From positions 62,001 to 126,000 of the forward strand of contig CAZVUM010000003.1 in NCBI GenBank assembly GCA_964629575.1: 64,000 bases of DNA, written 5' to 3'. The notes under the pieces were generated by a model. It made no database searches and was not told the DNA's origin. It saw only the letters and a list, made by a program, of their open reading frames with translations. The translations under genes were made by a program, and so were the position numbers. Positions 8,040 to 16,709 of the stretch are shown piece after piece. Each line of letters opens with the position of its first letter. Position 1 is the stretch's first letter. The DNA comes from JAYPWI01 sp964629575. Lineage in GTDB: Bacteria > Actinomycetota > Acidimicrobiia > Acidimicrobiales > Poriferisodalaceae.

Positions 8040-9176
8040 CTATCGCAGCAACGCCACACCGATGAGCGGCGCCACGATGAACAAGCCTACGACGTACACC
8101 AAGGCCAGGCTCCGACGGGCGACGGCGACCTCGGCCATCGCCTCGGCGAGCCGCACCGGCACATCACGTGCCAACGGCACCACGTAGAGAAGGAGGATTC
8201 CCAGAATGTTGAACGTGGTGTGGGCAAGCGCGACGGTGAGCGATTGCGGGCTCGAGGCCGCGAGGGCAGCCAACAGCGCGGTGATCGTCGTGCCGACGTT
8301 GGCGCCGAGCGTCACCGGATAGGCATTCCGGAGCGACAGGACGCCCGCAGCTGACAGCGGTACCAAGATCGAGGTGGTGATGCTGGACGACTGCACCGAG
8401 ATCGTGATCACGAGGCCGAGCAGCAAGGCGACGGCGCCCCCACCCTTGCCGAGGACCGCGTTGACGGACTGCTCGATGCGCGCAGCGACCAGCTTTCGCA
8501 TGTTGCGCGTGATGAACGCAAGGGCACCCAGCACGATGAACAGACCGGACAGCACCATCAGCGTGCCCTGCACGTTGCCGCTGGCCCCGAGCGTGTCCCA
8601 GAAGTCCGTCAGCCAACCAACAGGCTCTTTCACCCACTGCTTGACGGGGCTCTTCCAATCGCTCCCCGCCGCGCCGACGAGCTCGTCGCTGATCGCTTCG
8701 GCGATCGACGACACGAGACCGGTGAGGAGCTCGATCGGAAGCAGGAGAGAGACCGCCATCACGTTGAAGAAGTCGTGCACGGTGGCGGCTGCGAATGCCC
8801 GCTTGAACTCCGCCGACTGGCGGACGTGACCGAGCGACACCAGCGTGTTGGTGACGGTGGTCCCGATATTGGCCCCCATCACCATGGGGACTGCGTCATT
8901 CACGCCGAGAGCCCCCGACGCGACGAGACCGACGATCACGGACGTACTCGCCGACGACGACTGCACGAGGACAGTGCCCAGGATGCCGATCGACAGACCG
9001 GCGATCGGGTTGCTCACCGCCGAGAACAGCCGCTCCTGAGTGTCGGCACCCATGATCTTGATCCCGGCCTCGAGCGAGGAGACGCCGACGAGAAAGATGT
9101 AGATCAGCGCGACGACGAGAACGGCCCTGGCGGGCGGCGGCAGGCGCTCCTCAGTGTCGAGACTGCTCGGGTTCAT
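8040..9176 (-). CDS. Na/Pi cotransporter family protein (NptA-like)
   Basis: A 378-residue multi-pass membrane protein with the two inverted-repeat QSSS signatures of sodium/phosphate symporters: LVQSSSASTSV and SVQSSSITTSI. The start at ATG 9176 (MNPSSLDTEE) leaves a short cytoplasmic N-terminus before the first membrane helix; the longer open frame upstream is arginine-rich and unlikely. The PhoU-like gene follows directly. Together they form a phosphate import or export module. Confidence 0.92.
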   Translation of the reverse strand: MNPSSLDTEERLPPPARAVLVVALIYIFLVGVSSLEAGIKIMGADTQERLFSAVSNPIAGLSIGILGTVLVQSSSASTSVIVGLVASGALGVNDAVPMVMGANIGTTVTNTLVSLGHVRQSAEFKRAFAAATVHDFFNVMAVSLLLPIELLTGLVSSIAEAISDELVGAAGSDWKSPVKQWVKEPVGWLTDFWDTLGASGNVQGTLMVLSGLFIVLGALAFITRNMRKLVAARIEQSVNAVLGKGGGAVALLLGLVITISVQSSSITTSILVPLSAAGVLSLRNAYPVTLGANVGTTITALLAALAASSPQSLTVALAHTTFNILGILLLYVVPLARDVPVRLAEAMAEVAVARRSLALVYVVGLFIVAPLIGVALLR

Positions 9177-9321
9177 GCGTGACAGAGATCTCAGGGGTCG
9201 AGGCTCCGCTGAGGCTACGCGATGTGGGACCGCCGCCTGACACTTGCCTCCGCGATGAGAACGGTGCCCCGAGCCCGCCATATCGTGTGAGTGTTCCCGA
9301 GTCGGCTCCAGGAGTGTTCGG

Positions 9322-10158
9322 GTGCCTGAGATTCCAGAGATCCGAGCTCACGGCGAGCGCCTCACGAACGAATTCGCTGGCGCGGAGCTGGCCAAGGTGC
9401 ACCCGCTCAGCTTCACCGCCTTGAAGACATTCACGCCTCGCCCCGACGACGCATACGGCCGCGCCCTCGACGTCGTCGATCAGCGGGCGAAGTACCTGAT
9501 CATGCGCTTCGGAGACATCAGTTTCGTCGTGCACCTCATGCAGGGCGGCCGTCTCAAGCCCGACGAGAAGCAGTCCAAGAAGCCGCGCGGCGGTCTGCTG
9601 CGATGGGTGTTCGCAGATGGTCGAGCGCTACTGCTGACCGAACCCGGGACCGAGCGACGTGCAGGTGTCTGGGTGGTCGAAGGCGATGAGGAGGGCCAGG
9701 AGCCGCTCGAGGGGCTCGGACCCGAGGCCACCGAGTTGAGTTCCCGGGACATGCTTGCTCTCTTCGGTGACCACTCTATGCGCCTCCACGGGTTCCTCCG
9801 CGACCAACGCATCCTGTCTGGCCTGGGTCGACGCCTCGCCAACGAGATCTGCCACCGAGCCGGTCTGTCGCCGTTCGCGCAGACTTCCAAGCTCGGCGAA
9901 GGGGACGCGGAGGTGCTGGTCGACACCATCGGGGCCGTGGTGGAGGAGAGCCTCGACGCCGAGCGGGCGGCGGAGGCGATGACCCGTTCGAAGGATCGGC
10001 CTTCAGCGGTCCACAGCCGAGCGGGCGAGCCATGCCCGGTCTGTGGCGACGAGGTGCGTGCGGTGGAATACCGCAAGTACACCGTCAACTACTGCGCCAC
10101 CTGCCAGACCGGCGGCAAGGTGCTGGCCGACAACACGACCAGCAAGTTCCTCAAATAG
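9322..10158 (+). CDS. Fpg/Nei family DNA glycosylase
   Basis: A 278-residue base-excision repair enzyme with GTG start. After removal of Met the chain begins PEIPEI, giving the catalytic N-terminal proline and the following glutamate. A C-terminal zinc finger is present: CPVCG, then CATC about 20 residues later (near residues 234-260). A helix-two-turn-helix precedes it. Members remove oxidised bases and cleave the strand by beta,delta-elimination. The N-terminal motif differs slightly from the usual PELPEV, and whether it is Fpg- or Nei-type cannot be settled here. It is divergent from the Na/Pi gene and overlaps the MOSC gene by 8 bases at the 3' ends. Confidence 0.92.
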   Translation: MPEIPEIRAHGERLTNEFAGAELAKVHPLSFTALKTFTPRPDDAYGRALDVVDQRAKYLIMRFGDISFVVHLMQGGRLKPDEKQSKKPRGGLLRWVFADGRALLLTEPGTERRAGVWVVEGDEEGQEPLEGLGPEATELSSRDMLALFGDHSMRLHGFLRDQRILSGLGRRLANEICHRAGLSPFAQTSKLGEGDAEVLVDTIGAVVEESLDAERAAEAMTRSKDRPSAVHSRAGEPCPVCGDEVRAVEYRKYTVNYCATCQTGGKVLADNTTSKFLK

Positions 10159-10960
10159 GGAGCACCGGGTCGCCCGTGCTGACAGCCCCTGGTTCGACGA
10201 CGCTTGCGTAGAGCCGCGAGAGTCCCGTTCCGTGTCGATGATGGAGGCGCGAGCTGTCGTTGTCCGCGAACCACTGATTGTTGGCCGCACAGGGGATCGC
10301 GTACGACGTGACTTCGAGAAGCGCATCGCCGACCCGCAGTCGCTGACCCGGAAGCACGCTGGCCCAATCGGTCCCACGCACGGTCACGTTCTCGCCGGCA
10401 CACCCGAAACCCACGGGGTGACCGTCCGCCGCCAGCGCCTCGATGACCTCCGCCGACCACAGGCACACCGCCTGAAAGGGCCTGCCGTGATGTTTGCGAT
10501 TTCCTTGGCGGTCACCCTCGAGGCCCGACCGCCCGATCGTCACGTGCTCGACCGGGAACTTGGGAACCCCGCCGCTCCCAACATGGAGCGCAGCGACCTC
10601 GCCGTCGCGGGGCTTCGGTCGATCACGGCGTAAGCAGCTCGCAGCGCTCAAGCCGTGGGTCACGACGTGGGCGAGTCGCGCCGCCTCATCATCCTGGAGT
10701 TGAGCCGCCACAGAGGAGCCGAGCTCCGCGAGCATCGCGATGAGCTGCGTGATCGACGCTGGTTGGTCGACCGAAGCACCGAGCGTCGATGCGAGCTCTC
10801 GCAGCACGCTGGTGACCTCGAGTTCGAGCGAGTCGTCCGCGAGATCACCGAGCCGGAAGCCGGCGAAGTCGCCGGCATGTCGGACCGTCGCGCGGTGATC
10901 CGCCCGGCTGCCGACTGCCGGATCGAAACCGCAGTCCGCGCACGGCCCCGCCGCAGTCAT
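10151..10960 (-). CDS. MOSC domain protein with an N-terminal helical domain
   Basis: A 269-residue protein. The C-terminal part (about 115-269) is a MOSC domain, the fold of molybdenum-cofactor sulfurase C-termini and YiiM-type reductases; GRSGLEGDRQ is the usual GxxGDxx block, and a Cys stands in YAIPCAANN where the cofactor-binding cysteine is expected. The N-terminal part (about 1-110) starts with CADCGFDP and is helical, like DinB-type four-helix domains; I infer a fusion. The start overlaps the stop of the upstream hydrolase gene (ATGA), so the two are coupled. Confidence 0.8.
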   Translation of the reverse strand: MTAAGPCADCGFDPAVGSRADHRATVRHAGDFAGFRLGDLADDSLELEVTSVLRELASTLGASVDQPASITQLIAMLAELGSSVAAQLQDDEAARLAHVVTHGLSAASCLRRDRPKPRDGEVAALHVGSGGVPKFPVEHVTIGRSGLEGDRQGNRKHHGRPFQAVCLWSAEVIEALAADGHPVGFGCAGENVTVRGTDWASVLPGQRLRVGDALLEVTSYAIPCAANNQWFADNDSSRLHHRHGTGLSRLYASVVEPGAVSTGDPVLPI

Positions 10961-11835
10961 GCCGGCACCCTGCGGGTCAAGAAGTCGATGACCGCCGAGC
11001 CGAACGTGTCGTTCTCATCGCCGACGATCATGTGGGCCGCGCCGGCGATGTCCACGTACTCGGTGTGAGGGGCCAGCTCGCAGAACTCTTCGGCGGCGTA
11101 GGTGGGCAGCACGTCGCTCATGCCGCCCCGGATCAGCTGGGTCGGGCACCGCAGCGCCTTCACGCACTCGACCATCTGGAGGTAGCGCTGTTTGGGCGGA
11201 ATGCCCGACCGGCCGCTGCGGTAGTCGGGGTCCCAATGCCAGCGGTAGCGACCGTCGGTCCCGAGGCGCAGATTCTTCGCCAGCCCTTCGAGCGACTCGG
11301 GGCGCGCTCGATGCGATTGGTACTCGGCGATCGCGTCCGCAGCCTCCTCGAGGGATCCGAAGCCCTCGAGGCCGTCGTCCATGAACTCACGGACCCGGCC
11401 GCCACCCCTGCTGCTCATGCGATGCGCGATGTCCACCAGAACCAGCCCCGCTCCGTCGATGTGGCCTTCGCCGATCGCCATCAGGCTGCTGAGGCCCCCC
11501 ATCGATGCACCGACCAGAACAGGAGGTCGATCGAACTCCGCCTCCGCGACCCGCACCACGTCCTTGATCATCGTGAGCGAGGAGTAGTCCTTGTCGACTG
11601 CCCAATCGGAGTCCCCGTGTCCACGCGCATCGAGCGCGAGCACTCGGTAGCCGTGCCCGGCGAGGTCCGACCCCGTGGTCTTCCAGGCGTGACGGGTCTG
11701 CCCAGCGCCATGCAGAAGCATCACCGGGTGCCCGTCGGGAGGTCCGAACGAATCGCCTGCCAGCCACGTACCACCGTGCCCTTCCCAACGATGGGCTGGT
11801 TCTGGTGCTCCGGGCAGCCGGGATCCTGCGCTCAC
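10957..11835 (-). CDS. Alpha/beta hydrolase
   Basis: A 292-residue alpha/beta-fold hydrolase; the nucleophile elbow is GASMGG (Ser 111), an oxyanion HG stands at 42-43 (LLHGAG), and the catalytic His is in GAAHMIVG near the C-terminus. The start is placed at GTG 11835 because upstream sequence is arginine-rich and lies in the promoter region of the divergent nitroreductase. It is coupled to the MOSC gene by an ATGA overlap. Esterase, epoxide hydrolase and C-C hydrolase are all possible. Confidence 0.88.
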   Translation of the reverse strand: MSAGSRLPGAPEPAHRWEGHGGTWLAGDSFGPPDGHPVMLLHGAGQTRHAWKTTGSDLAGHGYRVLALDARGHGDSDWAVDKDYSSLTMIKDVVRVAEAEFDRPPVLVGASMGGLSSLMAIGEGHIDGAGLVLVDIAHRMSSRGGGRVREFMDDGLEGFGSLEEAADAIAEYQSHRARPESLEGLAKNLRLGTDGRYRWHWDPDYRSGRSGIPPKQRYLQMVECVKALRCPTQLIRGGMSDVLPTYAAEEFCELAPHTEYVDIAGAAHMIVGDENDTFGSAVIDFLTRRVPA

Positions 11836-11912
11836 GGCGCGCCAGGCTACGCGTCGAGTGGCTACTTTTGCGGGGCCGGCGGCAGATCGCCGCACCGACC
11901 CTGGAAGAAGCC

Positions 11913-12569
11913 ATGACGACCCTCGGACTCTCCGCCGACGAACTCCTCTCCACCACACGAGCCGTGCGCAAGCGGCTCGACTTCGATCGCCCGGTCGAAG
12001 AGTCGGTGATCCGTGAGTGCCTCGAGATGGCCGTCCAGGCGCCAAGCGGGTCCAACACCCAGGGCTGGCACTTCGTCGTCGTCACCGATCGGGAGAAGAT
12101 CTCCGCGATCTCGGAGCTCTATGCGCGGGCGTTCGCGCAGTACAAGGAGAGCCCGATGTACGCCGGGCGCATCGGCGCCGGGATGGGTGAGTCACGGGAG
12201 GCCCAGCAGGCCCGCGTAGCCAACTCCGCCGACTACCTCGCGGACAACATGCACCGCTCGCCAGCTCTTTTCATCCCCTGTCTCGGCGGGCGGACCGACA
12301 ACCCCGGCGCGATGGTCGGCCAGGCCGGTTCGATCATCCCTGCGGCCTGGTCTTTCATGCTCGCGGCGCGAGAGCGCGGACTCGGTACGTGTTGGACCAC
12401 GCTGCATCTCATGTATGAGCAGGACGCCGCCGACATCCTCGGCATCCCCTTCGAGACGGTGCGGCAATACGCACTCAGCCCGATCGCCTACACCCAGGGG
12501 ACCGACTTCAAGCCGGCAGCACGGGTCGACATGGACTCGGTGGTCAGCTGGAACACCTGGGGCGGCTGA
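11913..12569 (+). CDS. Nitroreductase family protein
   Basis: A 218-residue FMN-dependent oxidoreductase of the nitroreductase fold: RAVRKRLDFDRPV at the N-terminus, APSGSNTQGWHF (FMN contact) near residue 44, and GLGTCWTTLH in the C-terminal half. Such enzymes reduce quinones, nitro groups or enones with NAD(P)H. ATG 11913 follows GGAAGAAGCC. Its 3' end faces the livH-like gene with a 23-base gap. Confidence 0.9.
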   Translation: MTTLGLSADELLSTTRAVRKRLDFDRPVEESVIRECLEMAVQAPSGSNTQGWHFVVVTDREKISAISELYARAFAQYKESPMYAGRIGAGMGESREAQQARVANSADYLADNMHRSPALFIPCLGGRTDNPGAMVGQAGSIIPAAWSFMLAARERGLGTCWTTLHLMYEQDAADILGIPFETVRQYALSPIAYTQGTDFKPAARVDMDSVVSWNTWGG

Positions 12570-12592
12570 GCTCGGGAGCCGGGGACGCCGCC

Positions 12593-13528
12593 TCAGATTC
12601 TGGCGACGGGACGGCTGCCCATGAGCCCCGTCGGACGGATGATCAGCACCCCGAGGATGATGACGAACGCCACAGCCAGCTGAAGCACAGACGCCCAGCC
12701 CCAACCCAGCTGGATCACGACCAACCAGGTCACCCCGAGGGACTGCACCAGCCCGACGAGGATCCCGCCGAGCACCGCTCCGGGCAGGCTGTCGAGTCCA
12801 CCGAGGGCGGCGCCGGCCAGCGAGTAGATCAGCACCGTGGCCATCATGTTGGGCTGCAGGGTCAGCACGGGCGCCACGAGGGCAGCGGAGAGGGTGCCCA
12901 CGGCGGCGGCCAGGGCCCACCCGAACTGCATCACCCTGCCGGGGGCGATGCCCGAGAGGCTCGACGACTCGAGGTTGGATGACACGGCCCTGAACGCGAG
13001 GCCGAGCTTGGTGCGGGTGAGCAGGAGCTGCACAGCGATGATGATGGCCGCGAGGCTCACGAGCAGCACGACGGTGATCGCCTGAATCCGGGCACCGGCG
13101 ATCTCGAAGTAGCGCTCACCACCCACCCCTGGCACCCATGTCGGGAATCTCCGAAGTACCGGCGGAAAGACCCGGGCCTGATAGCTCCAGATGTCTCCTG
13201 CGAGCGCGTTGACGATGTAGAAGAGACCGAGGGTGACCAGCACGACCCGGAGTGGGTCACCCGACGGCAGCGGCCGGATGAGAACCCGTTCGATGCCCGC
13301 ACCCAGGGCGGCGCTGACAACGACGGCCAGAGCGATGGCGATGCCGATCGGAAGGCCCTGTTCGGCAAAGAGGACATAGGCGATGAAGGCGCCGAACATC
13401 GCCATCTCGCCCTGGGCGAAGTTGAGCACCGTCGTCGCTCGAAAGATCAGCACCAGCGATACCCCGACGGTCGCGTAGATCGCTCCCACGGACAGTCCGT
13501 TGACGAGGCTCGCGATGAAGATCTGCAT
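12593..13528 (-). CDS. Branched-chain amino acid ABC transporter permease (LivH-like), orphan
   Basis: A 311-residue permease of the LivH/LivM family with about eight hydrophobic segments and the family block VLNFAQGEMAMFGAF near residues 35-50. The start is at ATG 13528, nine bases after AGGAG; a GTG at 13549 is weaker. LivH normally works with LivM, LivF, LivG and a binding protein, but none is in the window: the next genes are a convergent nitroreductase and a divergent regulator. A strong promoter overlapped by a palindrome (13576-13614) lies upstream, so it is probably controlled by the adjacent TetR protein. Confidence 0.88.
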   Translation of the reverse strand: MQIFIASLVNGLSVGAIYATVGVSLVLIFRATTVLNFAQGEMAMFGAFIAYVLFAEQGLPIGIAIALAVVVSAALGAGIERVLIRPLPSGDPLRVVLVTLGLFYIVNALAGDIWSYQARVFPPVLRRFPTWVPGVGGERYFEIAGARIQAITVVLLVSLAAIIIAVQLLLTRTKLGLAFRAVSSNLESSSLSGIAPGRVMQFGWALAAAVGTLSAALVAPVLTLQPNMMATVLIYSLAGAALGGLDSLPGAVLGGILVGLVQSLGVTWLVVIQLGWGWASVLQLAVAFVIILGVLIIRPTGLMGSRPVARI

Positions 13529-13575
13529 GGACACCAGCTCCTGAGACACCTTCTATGGCGCTCGTCATATTCGGT

Positions 13576-13598
13576 CGATCGCCATAGTATGGCGATCG
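13576..13598. promoter_or_regulatory. Palindromic operator, probably for the adjacent TetR regulator
   Basis: A perfect inverted repeat: CGATCGCCAT (13576-13585), spacer AGT, ATGGCGATCG (13589-13598). Ten-base arms with a 3-base spacer are typical in size for TetR-family operators. It lies between the livH-like gene and the divergent TetR gene and covers the -10 and part of the spacer of the livH promoter. Confidence 0.75.
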
Positions 13599-13614
13599 GT
13601 CTACTACAGGTCAA
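13586..13614 (-). promoter_or_regulatory. Sigma-70 type promoter of the livH-like gene
   Basis: On the minus strand, TTGACC (13614-13609; five of six consensus bases) and CATACT (13591-13586; four of six) are 17 bases apart. Transcription would start near 13579, about 50 bases before the livH start. The palindrome overlaps it, which suggests repression by occlusion. Confidence 0.7.
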
Positions 13615-13640
13615 CCCCCGATCTCGCTACGGTGAACGAC

Positions 13641-14204
13641 ATGCCTCGCCGTGATGTGCGAAAGCTGGCCATCGACGCCGCTGCGCTTCTGTTCGGGCGC
13701 GACGGCTATCACGCCACCGGCCTCACCCGAATCCTCGACGAGAGCGGCGCGCCGAAGGGGTCGTTCTACTTCCACTTCCCCGACGGCAAAGAGCAGCTCG
13801 CCGAGGAGGCTGTCACCGCTGCATCGGCACAAATGGAGGAGTTGATCTTCTTCAGCACCGAGAAGGCCGGCGACGGCGGGTCGGCGGTGGATCACCTCGC
13901 TCGGGCGCTCGAGGCTCGGCTCATCGAGTCGGATTGGGCGATGGGTGGTCCGATCACCAGCCTGACGCTCGAAACAGCACACCTGAGCGAGCGGCTTCGC
14001 GTCGCGTGCGCGACCGCGTACGACCGCTGGATCGGCCTGCTGGCTGATCATTTCGTGACCTCAGGGGCCGAAGCCGACGAGGCGGCGGAGCTCGCGAGCC
14101 TCGTGTTGGCCACGCTGGAGGGGAGCCTCGCTCTCGCCAAAGCTCAACGGGATCCCACGCTGGTCCGTCGGGCAGCGGCACGTCTCGCACCCCTGCTGCC
14201 CTGA
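13641..14204 (+). CDS. TetR family transcriptional regulator
   Basis: A 187-residue regulator (ATG 13641; GTG 13632 would add three residues). The N-terminal helix-turn-helix spans about residues 5-50: AALLFGRDGYHATGLTRIL, then APKGSFYFHF, the TetR recognition helix. The C-terminal half resembles the LmrA/YxaF-type ligand domain. It is divergent from the livH-like permease with a palindromic operator between, so it most likely represses the permease and perhaps itself. The ligand is unknown. Confidence 0.9.
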   Translation: MPRRDVRKLAIDAAALLFGRDGYHATGLTRILDESGAPKGSFYFHFPDGKEQLAEEAVTAASAQMEELIFFSTEKAGDGGSAVDHLARALEARLIESDWAMGGPITSLTLETAHLSERLRVACATAYDRWIGLLADHFVTSGAEADEAAELASLVLATLEGSLALAKAQRDPTLVRRAAARLAPLLP

Positions 14205-14221
14205 GGATTCACGCGGTGTGT

Positions 14222-15808
14222 TCAAACCACGGCGCCAGTTCCGCCCCGACGGGACGACGGGCTCCTGCGATTGAGCGCCAACGCTGCCAGTGCGGCGGCG
14301 AACGCGAGGGTCAGGCCACCGAGCCACCAGAGAAGGATCCCGCGGTCCTCCACCGGCTTCACTTGGTGTCGTCGTACTCCGAGCAGATCATCGGGCCCCA
14401 CTTGACCGCGGCCCGAGAGCTCCCTCACCTCGGAGGTTGTCGCGACCGGTGGAACTGTGGTCGCGGGCGAGCTGACCCGCTCGAACGGTGTCTCCAACAC
14501 ATGGAGCCCAAAGATCCTCGTGGTGGGAAAGGACAACATCCGCTCCGGTTCACCGCCGAGCTCGACCCGGAGCAGCGAGCCCTGGAAGATCGACCAGAGA
14601 GCGTCTTCGAACCAGACCGCGTGCTCGATGTCGACGGCCCGCGCAGTCGTGCCGATGAGGGTTCCGTCGTCTGCGTCGACGACGTGGACCCAGGACTCGT
14701 CCTCACCGGTACCCAGAACCGCCACCCGTCGGTCATCGAGCCACGCGGCTGTGTGCCCGACCCCGTCCAACTCGGCGACGTGTGTCGGACGTCCCAGCTC
14801 GACATCGGTGATGTGCAGTCGGGAGCGCGCGTCGCCCCACGCGGTGGACAGAGCAACGAAGCGCTCGCCATCCGGGCTCACAGCAACGCCGGTCCACACC
14901 TCGTCGGGTCCGATGCTGAAGCCCGCCCATCCACGATCGGTCGTCTCGCTCCAGATGGTGGTGTCTCCCGATGCCACGATCCGATCCCCCACGAGCCAGG
15001 CGTCACGTATCTCGTCCGGCGGCCCCGCGGCACTGCGTCGACCATCTGTGGCGCCCGGCGACACGACGTCGAACCCCTCGGCTGAACGGAGCAGGACCAC
15101 CGGCCCCCCATCGACGCAGGAGATATCGAGTGGGCCGTGAAGAGGCGACTCTATGAGAGCCACATCATCGACAGGCAACGGCTCAAAGCCGATCCGACCA
15201 CCCTCGAGTGCGATTGCGCCCCACTCATTTCGATCGCTCACCATCGCCACGACGTCTCCCGCCGGGCACGAGGCGGCTTGATGCATCCCATGTCCCTCTA
15301 CCGTCTCGCCGACGTAGCCGAGGAACGAGCCGTCCCGTGCGACGTGTGCCACGGATCCCTCGGCAAACTCGCCGACCACCGCCAACTCAGCGCGACCGTC
15401 CTGCGCCTCCAGAGGATGCAACTGCGCCAACACGACGTCGGCGATGAGGGTCGCACACACTCCACCCTCGAGTCGGCCGGCGACATCGTCGGCGAACACC
15501 GCCACGCGACCACCGACTGGTACATCCAGCCCACAGCCACTGCTTCGGTGTGGATCCCCCGCCACGACGACGGTCTCGGACGACCGGTCACCGTGGATCC
15601 ACTCCTCCACTGAGAATTCGTAGTCTCGGGAGAAACGCTCCGCTCCGACCACCGTTCCGACAAAGCCCACGTCCGTCTGGACGAGCAGGTCCTCGAGCTC
15701 GCGCGGTCCGCACGTGCACGCCGCTGCGGGTGAGGCGATCGCCACCACAACGCCGGCCAGGACACATGCCGCCACCAGTGCGCGCAACGCCTTCACCCAG
15801 GCCACCAT
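14222..15808 (-). CDS. Secreted, C-terminally membrane-anchored protein with N-terminal Cys-x-Cys
   Basis: A 528-residue protein. Residues 1-30 form a signal peptide (hydrophobic 8-26, AxA site), after which the mature chain begins CTCGPRELEDLL. A Cys-x-Cys start followed by a DVGFVGTVVG strand resembles the netrin/TIMP-like domains of secreted bacterial proteins. The middle (about 150-450) looks like beta-propeller repeats, with phrases such as VAVSPDGERFVAL. A single membrane helix (ILLWWLGGLTLAFAA) near 491-513 precedes a basic tail. It is probably an outward-facing sensor or binding protein; no enzyme motif was seen. No operon partner is evident. Confidence 0.75.
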   Translation of the reverse strand: MVAWVKALRALVAACVLAGVVVAIASPAAACTCGPRELEDLLVQTDVGFVGTVVGAERFSRDYEFSVEEWIHGDRSSETVVVAGDPHRSSGCGLDVPVGGRVAVFADDVAGRLEGGVCATLIADVVLAQLHPLEAQDGRAELAVVGEFAEGSVAHVARDGSFLGYVGETVEGHGMHQAASCPAGDVVAMVSDRNEWGAIALEGGRIGFEPLPVDDVALIESPLHGPLDISCVDGGPVVLLRSAEGFDVVSPGATDGRRSAAGPPDEIRDAWLVGDRIVASGDTTIWSETTDRGWAGFSIGPDEVWTGVAVSPDGERFVALSTAWGDARSRLHITDVELGRPTHVAELDGVGHTAAWLDDRRVAVLGTGEDESWVHVVDADDGTLIGTTARAVDIEHAVWFEDALWSIFQGSLLRVELGGEPERMLSFPTTRIFGLHVLETPFERVSSPATTVPPVATTSEVRELSGRGQVGPDDLLGVRRHQVKPVEDRGILLWWLGGLTLAFAAALAALALNRRSPSSRRGGTGAVV

Positions 15809-15905
15809 CGCAACAGCCTAGGGAGGCCGGCGAACCTACTGTCCGCGTCCGATCGTCACCGGATCCGGCGGTGTGGTGAAATCGTGCCCGAACCGAGGGG
15901 GTCAC

Positions 15906-16688
15906 ATGGCGGGAAAGACAGCGTCAGAACTGTTCGACATGACGGGCAAGGTCGCCGTGGTCACCGGCGGCAGCAGAGGCATGGGCAAAGAGATGATCCT
16001 CGCCTTCGCCGCGGCGGGCGCCGACGTCGTGATCGCGAGCCGCAAGATCGAGTCGTGCGAAGAGCTGGCCGCAGAGGTCGAGTCCACGACGGGCCAGCGG
16101 GCGCTTCCGGTCGCGTGCCACGTCGGCTACTGGGACCAGTGCGACCAGCTCGCCGAGACGGTGTACGGCGAATTCGGCCACTGCGAGGTCCTGGTCAACA
16201 ACGCCGGGCTCTCCCCGCTCTACGACAACCTCTACGACGTCGCCGAAGGTCTCTACGACAAGGTGATGGAGGTCAACCTCAAGGGGCCGTTCCGGCTGAG
16301 CGCTGCCTTCGGGAAGCGGATGTTCGACGACGGCGGCGGTTCGATCATCAACGTCAGCTCCGTCGCGGCATCGGATCCCTCGCCCAACGAGACTGCCTAC
16401 GGCGCTGCAAAAGCCGGGCTCCACGCGATCACGAAGAGCTTCGCCCGCGAGTACGCGCCCCGAGTACGGGTCAACTGCATCATGCCGGGGCCCTTCCTCA
16501 CCGACATCTCCAAGGCGTGGGACATGGAGCAGTTCCAGAAGCGGGCCGAGGAGACGATCGCCCTGCAACGAGGCGGCGAGGCCGACGAGGTCGTCGGCGC
16601 TGCTCTCTACTTCGCCACGGATGCTTCGAGCTACACGACCGGGTCGATCCTCAAGATCGACGGCGGCTCGACGTACGCGACTAGCTGA
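15906..16688 (+). CDS. SDR family oxidoreductase
   Basis: A 260-residue short-chain dehydrogenase starting at ATG 15906 after GAGGGG. The cofactor motif TGGSRGMGKE is near residues 21-30; NNAG and the catalytic Ser-Tyr-Lys (INVSSVAAS, then YGAAK) are intact. It is the first gene of an operon with an acyl-CoA dehydrogenase (21-base gap) and an aminoglycoside-phosphotransferase-like kinase (12-base gap). In that setting a hydroxyacyl-CoA or ketoacyl-CoA substrate is likely. Confidence 0.92.
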   Translation: MAGKTASELFDMTGKVAVVTGGSRGMGKEMILAFAAAGADVVIASRKIESCEELAAEVESTTGQRALPVACHVGYWDQCDQLAETVYGEFGHCEVLVNNAGLSPLYDNLYDVAEGLYDKVMEVNLKGPFRLSAAFGKRMFDDGGGSIINVSSVAASDPSPNETAYGAAKAGLHAITKSFAREYAPRVRVNCIMPGPFLTDISKAWDMEQFQKRAEETIALQRGGEADEVVGAALYFATDASSYTTGSILKIDGGSTYATS

Positions 16689-16709
16689 TCTCACGAGAGG
16701 AACACACCC

